Shown here piece after piece: positions 13,968 to 23,411 of a stretch of 26,068 bases of DNA (positions are counted from its first letter, which is position 1; each line of letters starts with the position of its first letter). The notes under the pieces are model-generated. The model searched no databases. It was not told the origin of the DNA and saw only the letters and a list, made by a program, of their open reading frames with translations. The translations under genes and the position numbers were made by a program. This DNA comes from JBATTK01 sp049670505 (lineage in GTDB: Bacteria; Bacteroidota; Bacteroidia; Flavobacteriales; Flavobacteriaceae). Where the stretch lies: NCBI GenBank assembly GCA_049670505.1, contig JBATTK010000142.1:1-26068 (forward strand), in the 5' to 3' direction.

Positions 13968-16705
13968 TGGCGGATACTCCCATTACAAGGCGGTTAAAGA
14001 TCTTTATAAATGGCCAGGAAGTAGATGCCACAATAACCAATTTGCGCAAAAATCTGTCCAAGTTCCGTGCATTGGCCAACCGCCAAATCGAGGGCACGGA
14101 CAAATTCAAGGAATATAATGCTGAAGTTGCCAAGCTGGAAACGGAACTTAAGGAGGCAACGGACGCGCAGAAAAAATTCCGCAAGGATACAAAGCTTACC
14201 GAGGCCGGCATATCCAAGTCGGAAGAAGCGCTTTCCAATTTTACCGGCAGTTTCAGTACCTTGATCAGGGGATTCAAGAGCGGGGATATCCTTCAGATAA
14301 AAGAAGGTTTCAACGGAGTAAGAACTGGAATAAGAGGTGCTACCAAGGCCGCTCTGGCCTTTATCGCCACTCCCATTGGGGCCACGATAGCCCTACTTGT
14401 CGGCGTAGGTGCCGCCGCAAAAAAGTGGTTCGACTATAACCAGCAAGTAGTTACCGCCATAAGGCTTACTACACAGCTCACGGGACTAACGGATGCGGCA
14501 GCGGACCAGGCAAGAATAAGGACCGAGGCCCTTGTAAAAACATTCGGTGTCGATTTTCAGGAAACACAACTTACCGCCAACTCCCTAGTGCAACAATTTG
14601 GAATAACCTTCACCGAAGCCTTTGATTTGTTGGAAAACCAATTGGTGAGGGGGCAGAAGAAAAACGATGAATTTTTCCAGAGCCTAAACGAGTACCCAAC
14701 ATTCTTTAAACAGGCGGGATTTTCTGCAGAAGAATTCGGGCGCATAATTTCCACAGGATTTGACCTAGGCATTTACAGCGATAAGTTTCCGGACGCCATA
14801 AAGGAGTTTGATCTTGCCATTAAGGAACAGACCGATACTACCAGGGATGCCCTGATCAACGCTTTTGGAGCCCCCTTTACAGAAAGGATATTGAAACAGG
14901 TGCGTACAGGGCAGTTGACATCCAAGGAAGCCTTGGAAGAAATCTCCCTGGAAGCGGAAAAAAGTAACATCAATATTCAGCAGAACGCACAGCTTACGGC
15001 CGACCTTTTTAAAGGTGCCGGAGAAGATGCCGGCGGCGCCCTGAAAATTTTCGAGGCTTACAATACGGCAATAGTCCAAAATCAGAGGGAGTTGACCGAG
15101 AGCGAAAAAATTATTCAAGATCAAGTAAGGGCCAATAAAGAGTTAAAGCAGATAACATCAGCAATTTTTGCCACAGGTGACAAAGGGTTCGGACTTTTGA
15201 TAGACAAGGCGAAACTTTTTGGAACGAAAATATTGATCGACATCCTAACGGCAGGAGTGGACGTCTATAACTGGTTTGTAGACCTTAATAATGAAAGCAG
15301 GACATTCTCTGCCCTTCTAAGCGGAATAGGTATTGCAGCTACCCTGCAATTCGAGATTATCGGAATTCTGATCAGAAACACGAAAACGGCCTTTAGTGGT
15401 TTTGGGGACGTTATAGAAGGGGTTTTTACATTGGATCCCGAGAAAATAAGGGAAGGACTCAGCAAGGGTATTCTTACCACTAAGAACGCGTTCGATGAAA
15501 TAAAGGAAAAGGCAAGGGCAGATGCCGCCGAGATAAAAAAAGCACTGGAAGGCGGGTTCAAACTGGAACGAAAGTCCCTTGGGGATTTCAATGAAGAGTC
15601 TTCCGCAACGGACCAAGAAAACAGGAGTATCACAGAGGACAATCAAACCGGTGGCAGTGGAAAGCTTTCCAAGGAAGATCAGAAAATATTGGATTCCCGT
15701 AAAAAATTGCTGGAGTTTTTAAGGCAGTTGGAGGAAGAAGAGGACATCAGAAAGCAGCTTAAAAAATTAGAGGAGGACCAACGCGCGGAAGAAGAGGAAA
15801 TTCTACGTTTGGAAAACAAGTTTGCAAAACTCGCGGAAGAGGCCGGACTGACCAATGAACTGGAGGCACAACTTTCCGAGGAAGAGCTGGCATTAAAAGC
15901 ACAATTGGAAGAGGCCAAGGAAACGGAAATACAGGCCATCAGGGATAAGTTTACGCTGATACGTGAAAAAAAGAACCAGGAATCCCTTGATAAAATTGCC
16001 AAGCAGGATGCCAAATACAAAAATGCGCAGATAAAGGCGGAATCCGAACTGCAGGCGGCAAAAAGAGAACTATTGGATGTAGGTATTTCCGCCCTGCAAG
16101 GATTTTTCGATGAATCCTCTAGCATTTATAGAGCTTTGTTCCTTGGGGAAAAGGCTGTTGCCGCCGCAAGGGTCGTTGTGGACGGCATAGCCGAAAGGGC
16201 AAAAATTTCAGCAGCATGGGGAGCGTTTCCTCCTGTGCTTACTCCCTTGCTGGCAGCATCTAAAATTAGAACGGCCACAGGTCTGATAACGATTGCTTCA
16301 ACCGCCATAAAGGGATTTAGGGACGGCGGTGAAACCTTTGACGGCCCGAGCGCAGGAGGCGTTGATGGGCGTGGTGGGAGGTTGGCCGTATTGCATCCGG
16401 AGGAGTATGTGGTACCTAGGTTCGTAAGGAAAGATCCCGAGGTTCCGGCCATCATCCAATACTTGGAGGGTAAGAGAAGACAGGCGCTACCCTCATTGAA
16501 CAACGGGGGAGAGTTGACGGACACGGGAGAAGCTTCCCTGGGAACGGATTCCTATACGATGGAAGTATTGACCGTTGCCGTAAACCGCCTTAATGATCAT
16601 TTGGACAGAGGGCTGAGGATAGAATACACGCTTAATTCCGAAATTGAAAGAAGGGAATTAGCGGAAAAATTGGACGATACAATAAAAGAATCTCAAGGAA
16701 ACTAA
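13967..16705 (+). CDS. Tail tape measure protein
   Basis: 912 aa; sets tail length and is ejected with the DNA. Residues 1-75 are helical and charged; a hydrophobic stretch at about 125-148 (A-A-L-A-F-I-A-T-P-I-G-A-T-I-A-L-L-V-G-V-G) could insert in the host membrane. Residues about 565-705 are a very charged coiled coil (L-R-Q-L-E-E-E-E-D-I-R-K-Q-L-K-K-L-E-E-D). The end has a Gly-rich loop and then L-A-V-L-H-P-E-E-Y-V-V-P near residue 810, a C-terminal signature of tape measures. By the usual 0.15 nm per residue, the tail would be about 130-140 nm. Tube and chaperone genes, normally just upstream, are not recognisable here. Confidence 0.9.
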   Translation: MADTPITRRLKIFINGQEVDATITNLRKNLSKFRALANRQIEGTDKFKEYNAEVAKLETELKEATDAQKKFRKDTKLTEAGISKSEEALSNFTGSFSTLIRGFKSGDILQIKEGFNGVRTGIRGATKAALAFIATPIGATIALLVGVGAAAKKWFDYNQQVVTAIRLTTQLTGLTDAAADQARIRTEALVKTFGVDFQETQLTANSLVQQFGITFTEAFDLLENQLVRGQKKNDEFFQSLNEYPTFFKQAGFSAEEFGRIISTGFDLGIYSDKFPDAIKEFDLAIKEQTDTTRDALINAFGAPFTERILKQVRTGQLTSKEALEEISLEAEKSNINIQQNAQLTADLFKGAGEDAGGALKIFEAYNTAIVQNQRELTESEKIIQDQVRANKELKQITSAIFATGDKGFGLLIDKAKLFGTKILIDILTAGVDVYNWFVDLNNESRTFSALLSGIGIAATLQFEIIGILIRNTKTAFSGFGDVIEGVFTLDPEKIREGLSKGILTTKNAFDEIKEKARADAAEIKKALEGGFKLERKSLGDFNEESSATDQENRSITEDNQTGGSGKLSKEDQKILDSRKKLLEFLRQLEEEEDIRKQLKKLEEDQRAEEEEILRLENKFAKLAEEAGLTNELEAQLSEEELALKAQLEEAKETEIQAIRDKFTLIREKKNQESLDKIAKQDAKYKNAQIKAESELQAAKRELLDVGISALQGFFDESSSIYRALFLGEKAVAAARVVVDGIAERAKISAAWGAFPPVLTPLLAASKIRTATGLITIASTAIKGFRDGGETFDGPSAGGVDGRGGRLAVLHPEEYVVPRFVRKDPEVPAIIQYLEGKRRQALPSLNNGGELTDTGEASLGTDSYTMEVLTVAVNRLNDHLDRGLRIEYTLNSEIERRELAEKLDDTIKESQGN

Positions 16706-16706
16706 A

Positions 16707-18614
16707 ATGCCTATAACACCAGCACCACCGGTAAACTTTACCTATAAGAAATATACTTCTATTCCCGTGCCCGTACAGGTTACAGCGAATATTCTAAGTA
16801 CTACCAATTATTTCGCCGCTACCAACCTTCCCAATTGGTTGGAGGCGGTAAACCTAAGCTATGATTATCCTAATCTAACGGCCAGCCGGTTTTTAAGGAT
16901 CAAAAAAAGTGTAGCCGATACGTTACCGCCCGGCAACTATACAGCGATTATCGGTTTTGAATTTGGGAATTTCTCAACATCCCCTCCGGACATAAGCCCC
17001 ATTACCGGCAACTACACGGTTACGCTGCAGTTGCAGGATACGATTATTTTGGACGTTTCCCCTACGGTGATGACCTTTGATTATAATGAAGGCGATGCCA
17101 TACCGGCCACTAAGCCATTACAGATAGTCTCGGAGAACAATTGGAACGTCACCAAGAACCAATCTTGGATAAGTCTTTCTGCAATCAACGGCTCCTTGAA
17201 TTCAACGGTTCAGATAGGCGTTGATCCATCTTCGTTAAGTTTTGGGGTATATGAAGCTACGGTTACCGTAAACGATGGTATTTTTTCAAGGGACATCACC
17301 ATATTGTTGACCGTTACTACGGCCCAGACAGGCGATAATTTTGTTTTTCTGAACCCTCAGAATTTGGAATTTTTGTCACAGCAAGGTGTTGCCAATCCTG
17401 TCCAAAAGTTGTTGAACATAGACTCCGGAAACGATTGGTCAGCGATCAGCTCCGAATCTTGGTTGGTATTGTCCCAAAACAATGGCAATTCAGGAATAAC
17501 GGATATCAATGTTTCGGTAAATAGTATCGCACTGAGCATAGGAGTATACCAAGCGGACATTACTGTAACCTCCAACGGGGTAATAAAAAAAGCGTACATA
17601 ATCCTAAGGGTGGTAAGTTATGCGGTAGAAGGACTGCAGAACAACGCACAATATTTTGCCGATGACAGGATTGTGTTTTCGGCGGGTAGCGTTACCCAGA
17701 ATTCATATCTGGTATTGACCGTAGAAGCCTCCACCGGTCAGGAAACCAATAATTATCCCATAAAGCAGCCTTATTTCAGGGGAATCGCAAAAGCCTTTAT
17801 AGGTCTGGAAACCCCTTTTCTTTTGCCTTCGATTATACCTACCAACGATTTTGCTTCCAGGATCAAGAACGACATACAACCGGTAAGGTACAATATCACC
17901 GCTTTTGAAGAGGGCAGGTTTACAGGTGTTACGGTGAACGTTGCCAATTATACCAATCTTAGGTTTCTAAAAGGAAGGACGCCATCCGTTCCGAACAGGC
18001 TTTGCTTTATACCGCAGAAAATAACGGTCTCCAACCAGGCGGTTCTACAGCTAACGATACTCTCACAAAGTGCACCGTCTGCAGCCGAACTTACCGGCGC
18101 GGTAACAGCTACGATAAATGTGGGCCTGGCGAACGACTTGTACGTATATTCATTATTGCTTAACCTCTCCCAATATCCATTGTCACAAGGGGATGTCCTG
18201 AACGTTGCCTTTGGGGGCCAAAATATAATTGTACAAATAGATAACGATTATGTGGAAGTTAATACCATCGCCTTTGAGAACGAATGGGGTACATATGAAT
18301 TTTTTGAAACTACCGGTGAACTTATAGAGAACGCAGTTGTAAAACAAAAACTGTCCTCAAAATCCAAAGATGGCAAGAACCAGTCCCGTATTCTGGAAGC
18401 GGACGAGGACACCGAGTTTACCTTGAATACCGGATTTATTCAGACCAGGGAAGAAGTGGATTGGCTAAAAAAAGTCCTGTATTCAAAACGCTTTTTTTTC
18501 TACGTGGACAATACTCCGGTAGAAGTAGTACTCGTTACTAGAAGATTACAGGTGTACAGGACCAGAAACCACATCGATGCATATCAGTTAAAATTCAAAA
18601 AGGCCATAGTATGA
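16707..18614 (+). CDS. Tail-tip/baseplate-like protein with BACON-like repeats
   Basis: 635 aa, no signal peptide. It follows the tape measure by one base, where distal tail proteins lie. Residues about 10-110, 114-205 and 213-305 look like three related beta sandwiches. The last two carry the pattern N-N/D-W-x-(V/A)-x-x-x-x-S-W-(I/L)-x-L-S then, after N-G, S/I-G-V-Y-x-A-x-(V/I)-T-V, typical of BACON domains of Bacteroidetes proteins, which often bind mucin or glycans or serve as spacers. The C-terminal half is different, ending with a beta region and R-R-L-Q-V-Y-R-T-R-N-H-I-D-A-Y-Q-L. The gene overlaps the next by four bases. A tail-tip protein that contacts surface glycans is my inference. 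Confidence 0.65.
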   Translation: MPITPAPPVNFTYKKYTSIPVPVQVTANILSTTNYFAATNLPNWLEAVNLSYDYPNLTASRFLRIKKSVADTLPPGNYTAIIGFEFGNFSTSPPDISPITGNYTVTLQLQDTIILDVSPTVMTFDYNEGDAIPATKPLQIVSENNWNVTKNQSWISLSAINGSLNSTVQIGVDPSSLSFGVYEATVTVNDGIFSRDITILLTVTTAQTGDNFVFLNPQNLEFLSQQGVANPVQKLLNIDSGNDWSAISSESWLVLSQNNGNSGITDINVSVNSIALSIGVYQADITVTSNGVIKKAYIILRVVSYAVEGLQNNAQYFADDRIVFSAGSVTQNSYLVLTVEASTGQETNNYPIKQPYFRGIAKAFIGLETPFLLPSIIPTNDFASRIKNDIQPVRYNITAFEEGRFTGVTVNVANYTNLRFLKGRTPSVPNRLCFIPQKITVSNQAVLQLTILSQSAPSAAELTGAVTATINVGLANDLYVYSLLLNLSQYPLSQGDVLNVAFGGQNIIVQIDNDYVEVNTIAFENEWGTYEFFETTGELIENAVVKQKLSSKSKDGKNQSRILEADEDTEFTLNTGFIQTREEVDWLKKVLYSKRFFFYVDNTPVEVVLVTRRLQVYRTRNHIDAYQLKFKKAIV

Positions 18615-20389
18615 TCACTTTTCAAACGCTGGACGGTTATGAAATTGACCTTACAAGCTATGGATTAACGTTCAACGAGGAGTCCGATTACTTTAATCAG
18701 GGAATAAGCAAGAATTATACATTTCCCATCTCCATCGATTTGGACGATGATGTTGCGGACAAATTGGGATTGGTAAACATTGACAATATAGCGGATCATA
18801 AAATCAAAATACCTGGGTACCTCATTGTCGAGAATGATTTTTTCGATGCATACATAGCAATAAACGAAGTTCTGAAAAACAAGGTGGAACTTAAGTTTTT
18901 CTATGGAAAGGAAACTTTATCGCTTTTTGATAAAAAGCTGAGCCAATTGCCATGGCCTATTATCGATACGGGAGGTTCATTACTTAATTTTGCCAAGGTC
19001 CAGCTCCAAAAATCCTATCCTGAGGCAACGCATAACTTTCCAAAGATATACCGGCCGGAGATCCGGGGGGATACCAATTATGAAAAATTTCAGCTCTTCG
19101 TAAACAACTACACGGGATTCAGCTATCCCAGCAATTCTTTGGTAACGGAAAATGGGGAGCAAGTCACCTACAACCGTAATGTAATGGCACCGGCACCGTA
19201 TCTCTTGGAAATCCTAAGGCTGGGATTTTCGACCGAGGGATTGGAGCTCCGGGGAAAGTTTGCCAACGATGCCCTGATGCAGAAGCTAGTAATTATTCCA
19301 AAAACGTTTTTTGAGTTTTATGTGGACCCCTTGCAAAGGAGGTTTTGGCAGTTCGAGTTTCCGGATGCTCAGGAGACAGTGGGCAATAAGACCATTAATG
19401 TTTATGAATTTACGGTAACACCGGCAAGCGAAGGTACATATCTCATAAATTATAAACTGGATTTTCCCAAGGGAATCGCCCAGGATTTTAACTTAAAAAT
19501 AACCTATGGAAGTTCGGTCCTATTTTCGGTCAACGTACAGGACCAGGCATTGAACCTGGACGATGAGCTAGTATTGAACTTGGTAGACACAAGTACCTTC
19601 GAGGAAGTGAAGGTTTCGTTAAGAATCTCCGAGCAAACGAATACGATTGCTGCCCTAAACTCCTTTTCCTTTAACCTCAAAGGTGGTACCGTCAACGAAT
19701 ATCCGCAAGAATATTCCCTGTCCAGTTTTGTTCCCAACATGAACTTTAGGACCCTTTTTAATATTGTAAAAACTTGGCTCAACCTGGAAGTCACCTATTA
19801 TGAAAACTCGGTGTACATCAATTATTTGGACGATGTTATTCAAAATCTAATTTTTGAGGACCATTCGGGACTCGAAGTAGAGGGCAAGCGCAGAAGACTG
19901 GACAGTAATAATCTTTTTAGGCTTTCCTATCCTAATGGAAAACAAGTATTGGTGGCCAAAACGGGACAGGTCTATAACGATACGGATTTTACCGACAATG
20001 AAATTGAAAAAATCCCTTTTGAAGTACAGCCCATAACCGTATCGGAAAACGAGTCCGTTGTTACCGGTGTTTTCCCTGAAGATTCGGATGCCAAATTGCT
20101 AGTAGGCATCTATGATGGACTGGTCAACGATCAGCCTATTTTAAGGGACGCTTTAAACGGCAATGGAATAAGTCTTCAAAATATCTATGATAGGTTCCAT
20201 AAGGTTTTCCTGTCTTTTCGCGCAAATGCCGAATTGTTCAAGGATACTTTTGAAGCTTCGATACACCAGTCCTTTGACCTCAAGAAGGGGATATTTAAAT
20301 ACAACAAAAAGCACTTGATCAAGAAAATAAGGAAACGTCTTGTGAACGACGAAACTTGGAAGGTGGACCAGGAATCCGAAAGCTTCTAA
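18611..20389 (+). CDS. Large tail-tip/hub-like protein
   Basis: 592 aa, mostly beta with no membrane or signal segments. It starts M-I-T-F-Q-T-L-D-G-Y-E-I-D-L, followed by N-Q-G-I-S-K-N-Y-T-F-P-I-S-I-D-L-D-D-D, an opening seen in distal tail proteins of Bacteroidetes phages. Further on come L-F-D-K-K-L-S-Q-L-P-W and a late R-T-L-F-N-I-V-K-T-W-L-N-L-E-V-T-Y-Y, a segment that recalls the hub domains of baseplates (an inference). The end is basic (K-H-L-I-K-K-I-R-K-R-L). Translation is coupled to the BACON-repeat gene (ATGA). It is the last late gene; its stop overlaps the integrase stop from the other strand and no terminator lies between. Confidence 0.6.
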   Translation: MITFQTLDGYEIDLTSYGLTFNEESDYFNQGISKNYTFPISIDLDDDVADKLGLVNIDNIADHKIKIPGYLIVENDFFDAYIAINEVLKNKVELKFFYGKETLSLFDKKLSQLPWPIIDTGGSLLNFAKVQLQKSYPEATHNFPKIYRPEIRGDTNYEKFQLFVNNYTGFSYPSNSLVTENGEQVTYNRNVMAPAPYLLEILRLGFSTEGLELRGKFANDALMQKLVIIPKTFFEFYVDPLQRRFWQFEFPDAQETVGNKTINVYEFTVTPASEGTYLINYKLDFPKGIAQDFNLKITYGSSVLFSVNVQDQALNLDDELVLNLVDTSTFEEVKVSLRISEQTNTIAALNSFSFNLKGGTVNEYPQEYSLSSFVPNMNFRTLFNIVKTWLNLEVTYYENSVYINYLDDVIQNLIFEDHSGLEVEGKRRRLDSNNLFRLSYPNGKQVLVAKTGQVYNDTDFTDNEIEKIPFEVQPITVSENESVVTGVFPEDSDAKLLVGIYDGLVNDQPILRDALNGNGISLQNIYDRFHKVFLSFRANAELFKDTFEASIHQSFDLKKGIFKYNKKHLIKKIRKRLVNDETWKVDQESESF

Positions 20390-21543
20390 ATTTTTGCGTT
20401 CCTGATGCTTTCATTTGCCTTAAGTATTTCTTTTGGTGTATATGCATCTGTTTGAACGCTACTTTGGTGCCTTGCCTGGTCACGGACGGCGATCAAAGGA
20501 ACACCGGCCCGCAATAGGTTTGTAATCCCGGTGTCCTTTAACGAATACCATTGATAGAATGTTGGAAGTTTCATAGCCGTTCTTATTTTGCGCCACTCAT
20601 CGCTAATTTTTTTAGGGTTTATCGGATTTGTTCCGGGCAAATAATTTTTTGAAAACAGAAAATCACTGGAATTTGCTTTTCTAATATGTTGTGCCAATGT
20701 ATGAAGGATGGCATTGGGTATTGTGACCGGAAGGCTCTTTTTGTTCTTGGCGACATTACTGGAAATATAAATGGTCCCATTTTTTAAGAAAACGTCCCTA
20801 ACTTTCAGTTTTGTAAGCTCAGTTCTCCTGATGAGGCAGTAGTAGCACAGAAGACAGAGCACATAGTAACCGCTTGATTTTGATTTTAGGTATTCAAATA
20901 TTTCTATTCTGACCTCATGCGGAAAAACAAACCTAATTTTCTTTGTTTTAGGGAATGGCTCTATTCTTTGTGTAGGATTGAGGTTAAGATAACCATGCAA
21001 GATCATCCAATCACTAAAGGTTTTTACGAAATTTAGATAGTTGTTGCGTGTGCGGGCAGAGTTGTCACGATCATAATAGATGTAATCTATGAAATCCCTA
21101 ACTAAATCGGGAGTGAACTTAATGCAAAATATATCTTCTTCGTCAACTTCCTCCAAGTAGATTTTAATGTTATTAATAAATGACTTGTAGGTCCTATAAG
21201 TGTCCTGCCTCTTGTCGTTACTATTAACTTGTTTTTGGGTACGCTCTAAAAATATACGGGAAACCACCTTGAATCTTGTAAAGCCTTTATGATTTTTCTC
21301 ATCTATGAACGGATTCCATCCCCTATCCAAACGCTTGTTTATCTGAAGGACCATATTTTTGGCCAATTTCCTTCGGTCACGGATATTTTTTAACGGCTTG
21401 ACCCTATTTCGTGCTCTAGTCAGGTTACCGGAACACGGGTCAATAGCATAATACACAATCTCCCAAGTCTTATTTTCCCGAACCTCGGCAGGAATATAGT
21501 CTACAAATGGGGTGTACCTTTTAGTTTTTTGGGATATGGACAT
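20386..21543 (-). CDS. Tyrosine-type phage integrase
   Basis: 385 aa. The catalytic C-terminal domain is complete: R239 in L-I-R-R-T-E-L, a beta-hairpin Lys around 266-269 (N-V-A-K-N-K-K-S), Y333-S-L-K336-D-T-G in place of the usual H-x-x-R box, H359 in A-R-H-Q-S-S, and the nucleophile Y368 in D-A-Y-T-P. A core-binding domain (about 110-190, S-A-R-T-R-N-N-Y-L-N-F-V-K-T-F-S-D-W) precedes it. The variant boxes are common in integrases of Bacteroidetes phages and conjugative elements. It recombines attP with attB for insertion and excision. The gene points away from the tRNA and converges with the tail operon, overlapping it by four bases, so late read-through would be antisense to it. Confidence 0.95.
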   Translation of the reverse strand: MSISQKTKRYTPFVDYIPAEVRENKTWEIVYYAIDPCSGNLTRARNRVKPLKNIRDRRKLAKNMVLQINKRLDRGWNPFIDEKNHKGFTRFKVVSRIFLERTQKQVNSNDKRQDTYRTYKSFINNIKIYLEEVDEEDIFCIKFTPDLVRDFIDYIYYDRDNSARTRNNYLNFVKTFSDWMILHGYLNLNPTQRIEPFPKTKKIRFVFPHEVRIEIFEYLKSKSSGYYVLCLLCYYCLIRRTELTKLKVRDVFLKNGTIYISSNVAKNKKSLPVTIPNAILHTLAQHIRKANSSDFLFSKNYLPGTNPINPKKISDEWRKIRTAMKLPTFYQWYSLKDTGITNLLRAGVPLIAVRDQARHQSSVQTDAYTPKEILKANESIRNAKI

Positions 21544-21595
21544 TTTTTTTTTACATCAGATAGGACATATCAGTTGTAAAAAAAACATCTAATGA

Positions 21596-21631
21596 CGAGA
21601 ATTTGACACGCTTTCCAGCGTTAAAATCTCG
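21596..21631. repeat. Strong 36-nt imperfect hairpin between integrase and tRNA
   Basis: The outer arms (21596-21604 and 21623-21631) pair nine long with one mismatch. The inner arms ACGCT (21608-21612) and AGCGT (21617-21621) pair perfectly around TTCC. It lies in the 123-bp gap upstream of the integrase gene, where attachment-site and integrase or excisionase arm sites would be. On the minus strand it is followed by eight T about 11 bases later, so it may also stop tRNA transcription before the integrase gene. Confidence 0.5.
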
Positions 21632-21634
21632 CAA

Positions 21635-21651
21635 CCCCCTGTTTATGGGGG
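21635..21651 (-). terminator. Possible tRNA terminator hairpin
   Basis: CCCCC (21635-21639) pairs with GGGGG (21647-21651) around a seven-base loop, 15 bases beyond the tRNA 3' end on the minus strand. A good T tract does not follow at once, so a terminator is uncertain; it might be part of the attachment region. Confidence 0.3.
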
Positions 21652-21666
21652 CTACGACTAATCTAG

Positions 21667-21739
<73 letters not shown>

Positions 21740-21808
21740 ATATATGTTTACCGTGCCATTACGGAGCACTTAACTTTTATTTTTGGCCCAATCCAAAGTA
21801 GGTACTTT

Positions 21809-21830
21809 ATCCTGAGCGGAGTCGAAGGAT
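21809..21830. repeat. REP-like short repeat (CCTGAGCGGAGTCGAAGG)
   Basis: ATCCT and AGGAT are inverted ends around GAGCGGAGTCGA, an imperfect hairpin. I recall near-identical 18-mers as dispersed repeats in Bacteroidetes and other genomes. Only one copy lies in this window, so its repeat status rests on recall. It abuts the partial tRNA copy. Confidence 0.45.
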
Positions 21831-21848
21831 ACTGCTCTATCCCGCGAT
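21830..21848 (-). repeat. Truncated second copy of the tRNA-fMet 5' end
   Basis: The 19 bases at 21830-21848 are identical to 21723-21741: tRNA nucleotides 1-17 plus two upstream bases. The copy breaks off exactly where the REP-like repeat starts. The remainder of a tRNA is absent. It is a remnant of a tandem tRNA or of an old recombination at this locus. Confidence 0.75.
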
Positions 21849-21959
21849 GTGGAAGGCAAAGATACAACGGTTTCCTGCTTTTATCCAAATGTATACCCTA
21901 TTTATTTTCCTTTTTCTTCCTGTTGCCTAAATTCCATATCTTCGGGTTTTACTAGTTAT

Positions 21960-23327
21960 ATGGACGTCATTAATGATTTTTTATCCAGCTTAATTCCATA
22001 CGCGGAATGGGCAATGCTCTTTTTAGTTATTGGTGGCGGGCTCTTTTTGGCCTTTTACTCCAAGTTCCTCCCTTACCGTCATTTTCGCCATGCCATTGGA
22101 ATAACCGCTGGCAAGTATGACGATCCCGATGACCCCGGTGAGGTTAGTCATCTACAGGCCCTATCCTCGGCGGTGGCCGCAACGGTTGGTCTGGGAAATA
22201 TTTCGGGTGTGGCCATTGCCATATACATGGGAGGACCGGGCGTAGTTTTTTGGATTTGGGTTACGGCTATTATTGGGATGTGCATAAAATTCTACTCGTG
22301 TAGCCTCGCTATTATGTACCGGGATACCGATGTGAATGGTAATTTGCAGGGCGGACCTATGTACTATATCACACAGGGAATGGGGGATAAAGCAAAACCT
22401 TTGGCACAGTTCTTCTGCATTGCCGGACTCGTCGGTTTTTTAGGGGTGTTTACCGTAAACCAATTTACCCAAACTTTTATGAATGTAGTGGAACCAAACA
22501 CCACCATAGCCGATCTGGGGGAGTTTAATTGGAAATTGACGGTAGGGATCTTACTTTCGATCATCACTTCATTTGTCATATTCGGGGGTCTTAAAAAAAT
22601 TGCCAAAGTCGCTACAGCGATAGTCCCTTTTATGGTGTTGCTATATTTTATTGCCGTAGTAATTATTATGGCAATGAACCCGAACGATATATTTTCTTCC
22701 TTTCAACTTATCTTTTCGGAAGCCTTTAATTTTGAAACTGCTATTAAAGGCGGATTTTGGGGCCTTATTATTTTAGGGGTACGCAGGGCCGTTTTTTCCA
22801 ATGAAGCCGGTCTGGGCAGTGCTCCTATGTTTCACGGGCAATCCAAAACCAGTGAGCCTACCCAAGAAGGTCTGGTATCCATGCTAGGGCCATTTATAGA
22901 CACCATTGTTGTATGTACGCTCACGGCTATTGTTATTATTCTTAGCGGTGCCTATTTGGAAGCGGAAAACAACGGAATTCTAATGACCCTTATCGCATTT
23001 GAAAAAATGCTCTTTGGTTATGGGGACGTTTTGCTTATGCTTATCGTTTCGGCATTCGCATTATCTACCCTGTTTACCTATTCTTATTACGGCGTAAAAT
23101 GTCTGTCGTTTTTGACCAATCCTAGAATTGGTAAATTTTTCAATATATATTACATAGCTACTATTACCTTTGCGGCGGTAGCATCGGTAGATTTGATTAT
23201 CAACCTTATAGACCTCGCCTATGCCTTAATGTGTATTCCAAACATGATCGCGGTACTGTATTTGGCGCCAAAGGTAAACGAGGAGATGAAAATCTATTTT
23301 GAGAAAATAAAGCATGACGAAATATAA
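21960..23327 (+). CDS. Alanine or glycine:cation symporter (AGCS family)
   Basis: 455 aa. It takes up alanine or glycine with Na+ (or H+) across the inner membrane. About eleven hydrophobic segments are visible. The family signatures are S-A-V-A-A-T-V-G-L-G-N-I-S-G-V-A (about 70-85) with G-G-P-G-V-V-F-W-I-W (91-100), N-G-N-L-Q-G-G-P-M-Y-Y-I, and S-N-E-A-G-L-G-S-A-P (280-289). I start at ATG 21960, because the longer frame would run through AT-rich upstream DNA and the tRNA flank, and M-D-V-I-N-D-F begins the usual first helix. It is host DNA just outside the prophage. TATCTTCG, one base from the -7 consensus, lies upstream at about 21936. Confidence 0.92.
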   Translation: MDVINDFLSSLIPYAEWAMLFLVIGGGLFLAFYSKFLPYRHFRHAIGITAGKYDDPDDPGEVSHLQALSSAVAATVGLGNISGVAIAIYMGGPGVVFWIWVTAIIGMCIKFYSCSLAIMYRDTDVNGNLQGGPMYYITQGMGDKAKPLAQFFCIAGLVGFLGVFTVNQFTQTFMNVVEPNTTIADLGEFNWKLTVGILLSIITSFVIFGGLKKIAKVATAIVPFMVLLYFIAVVIIMAMNPNDIFSSFQLIFSEAFNFETAIKGGFWGLIILGVRRAVFSNEAGLGSAPMFHGQSKTSEPTQEGLVSMLGPFIDTIVVCTLTAIVIILSGAYLEAENNGILMTLIAFEKMLFGYGDVLLMLIVSAFALSTLFTYSYYGVKCLSFLTNPRIGKFFNIYYIATITFAAVASVDLIINLIDLAYALMCIPNMIAVLYLAPKVNEEMKIYFEKIKHDEI

Positions 23328-23411
23328 GACTTTGAACGATAGTTCTTTCATTATTTTGGATTTTTAAAACGAATGCTTATACTACGTATATTTGTTGATT
23401 ATGATATACAT

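Larger units (their letters stand above)
1..21666. mobile_element. Right-hand part of an integrated tailed prophage
   Basis: Terminase, portal, lysis, tape-measure and tail-tip genes run on the plus strand and end against a minus-strand tyrosine integrase. The integrase lies beside the 3' end of an initiator tRNA gene. To the right the genes are ordinary chromosomal ones (symporter, era). The right boundary must lie between the integrase start (21543) and the tRNA. The left boundary is outside the window, because the first gene is already cut by the window edge. The tape measure without any recognisable sheath gene suggests a siphovirus-like particle. That shape is an inference. Confidence 0.9.

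Noticed and set aside
15265..16125. Ser-rich minus-strand frames opposite the tape measure
   Set aside because: Mirror image of the Glu/Lys-rich coiled coil; typical antisense shadows.
21849..21959. Upstream extension of the symporter
   Set aside because: The extra 37 residues are unlike the family N-terminus and are read from tRNA-flank and AT-rich spacer DNA.
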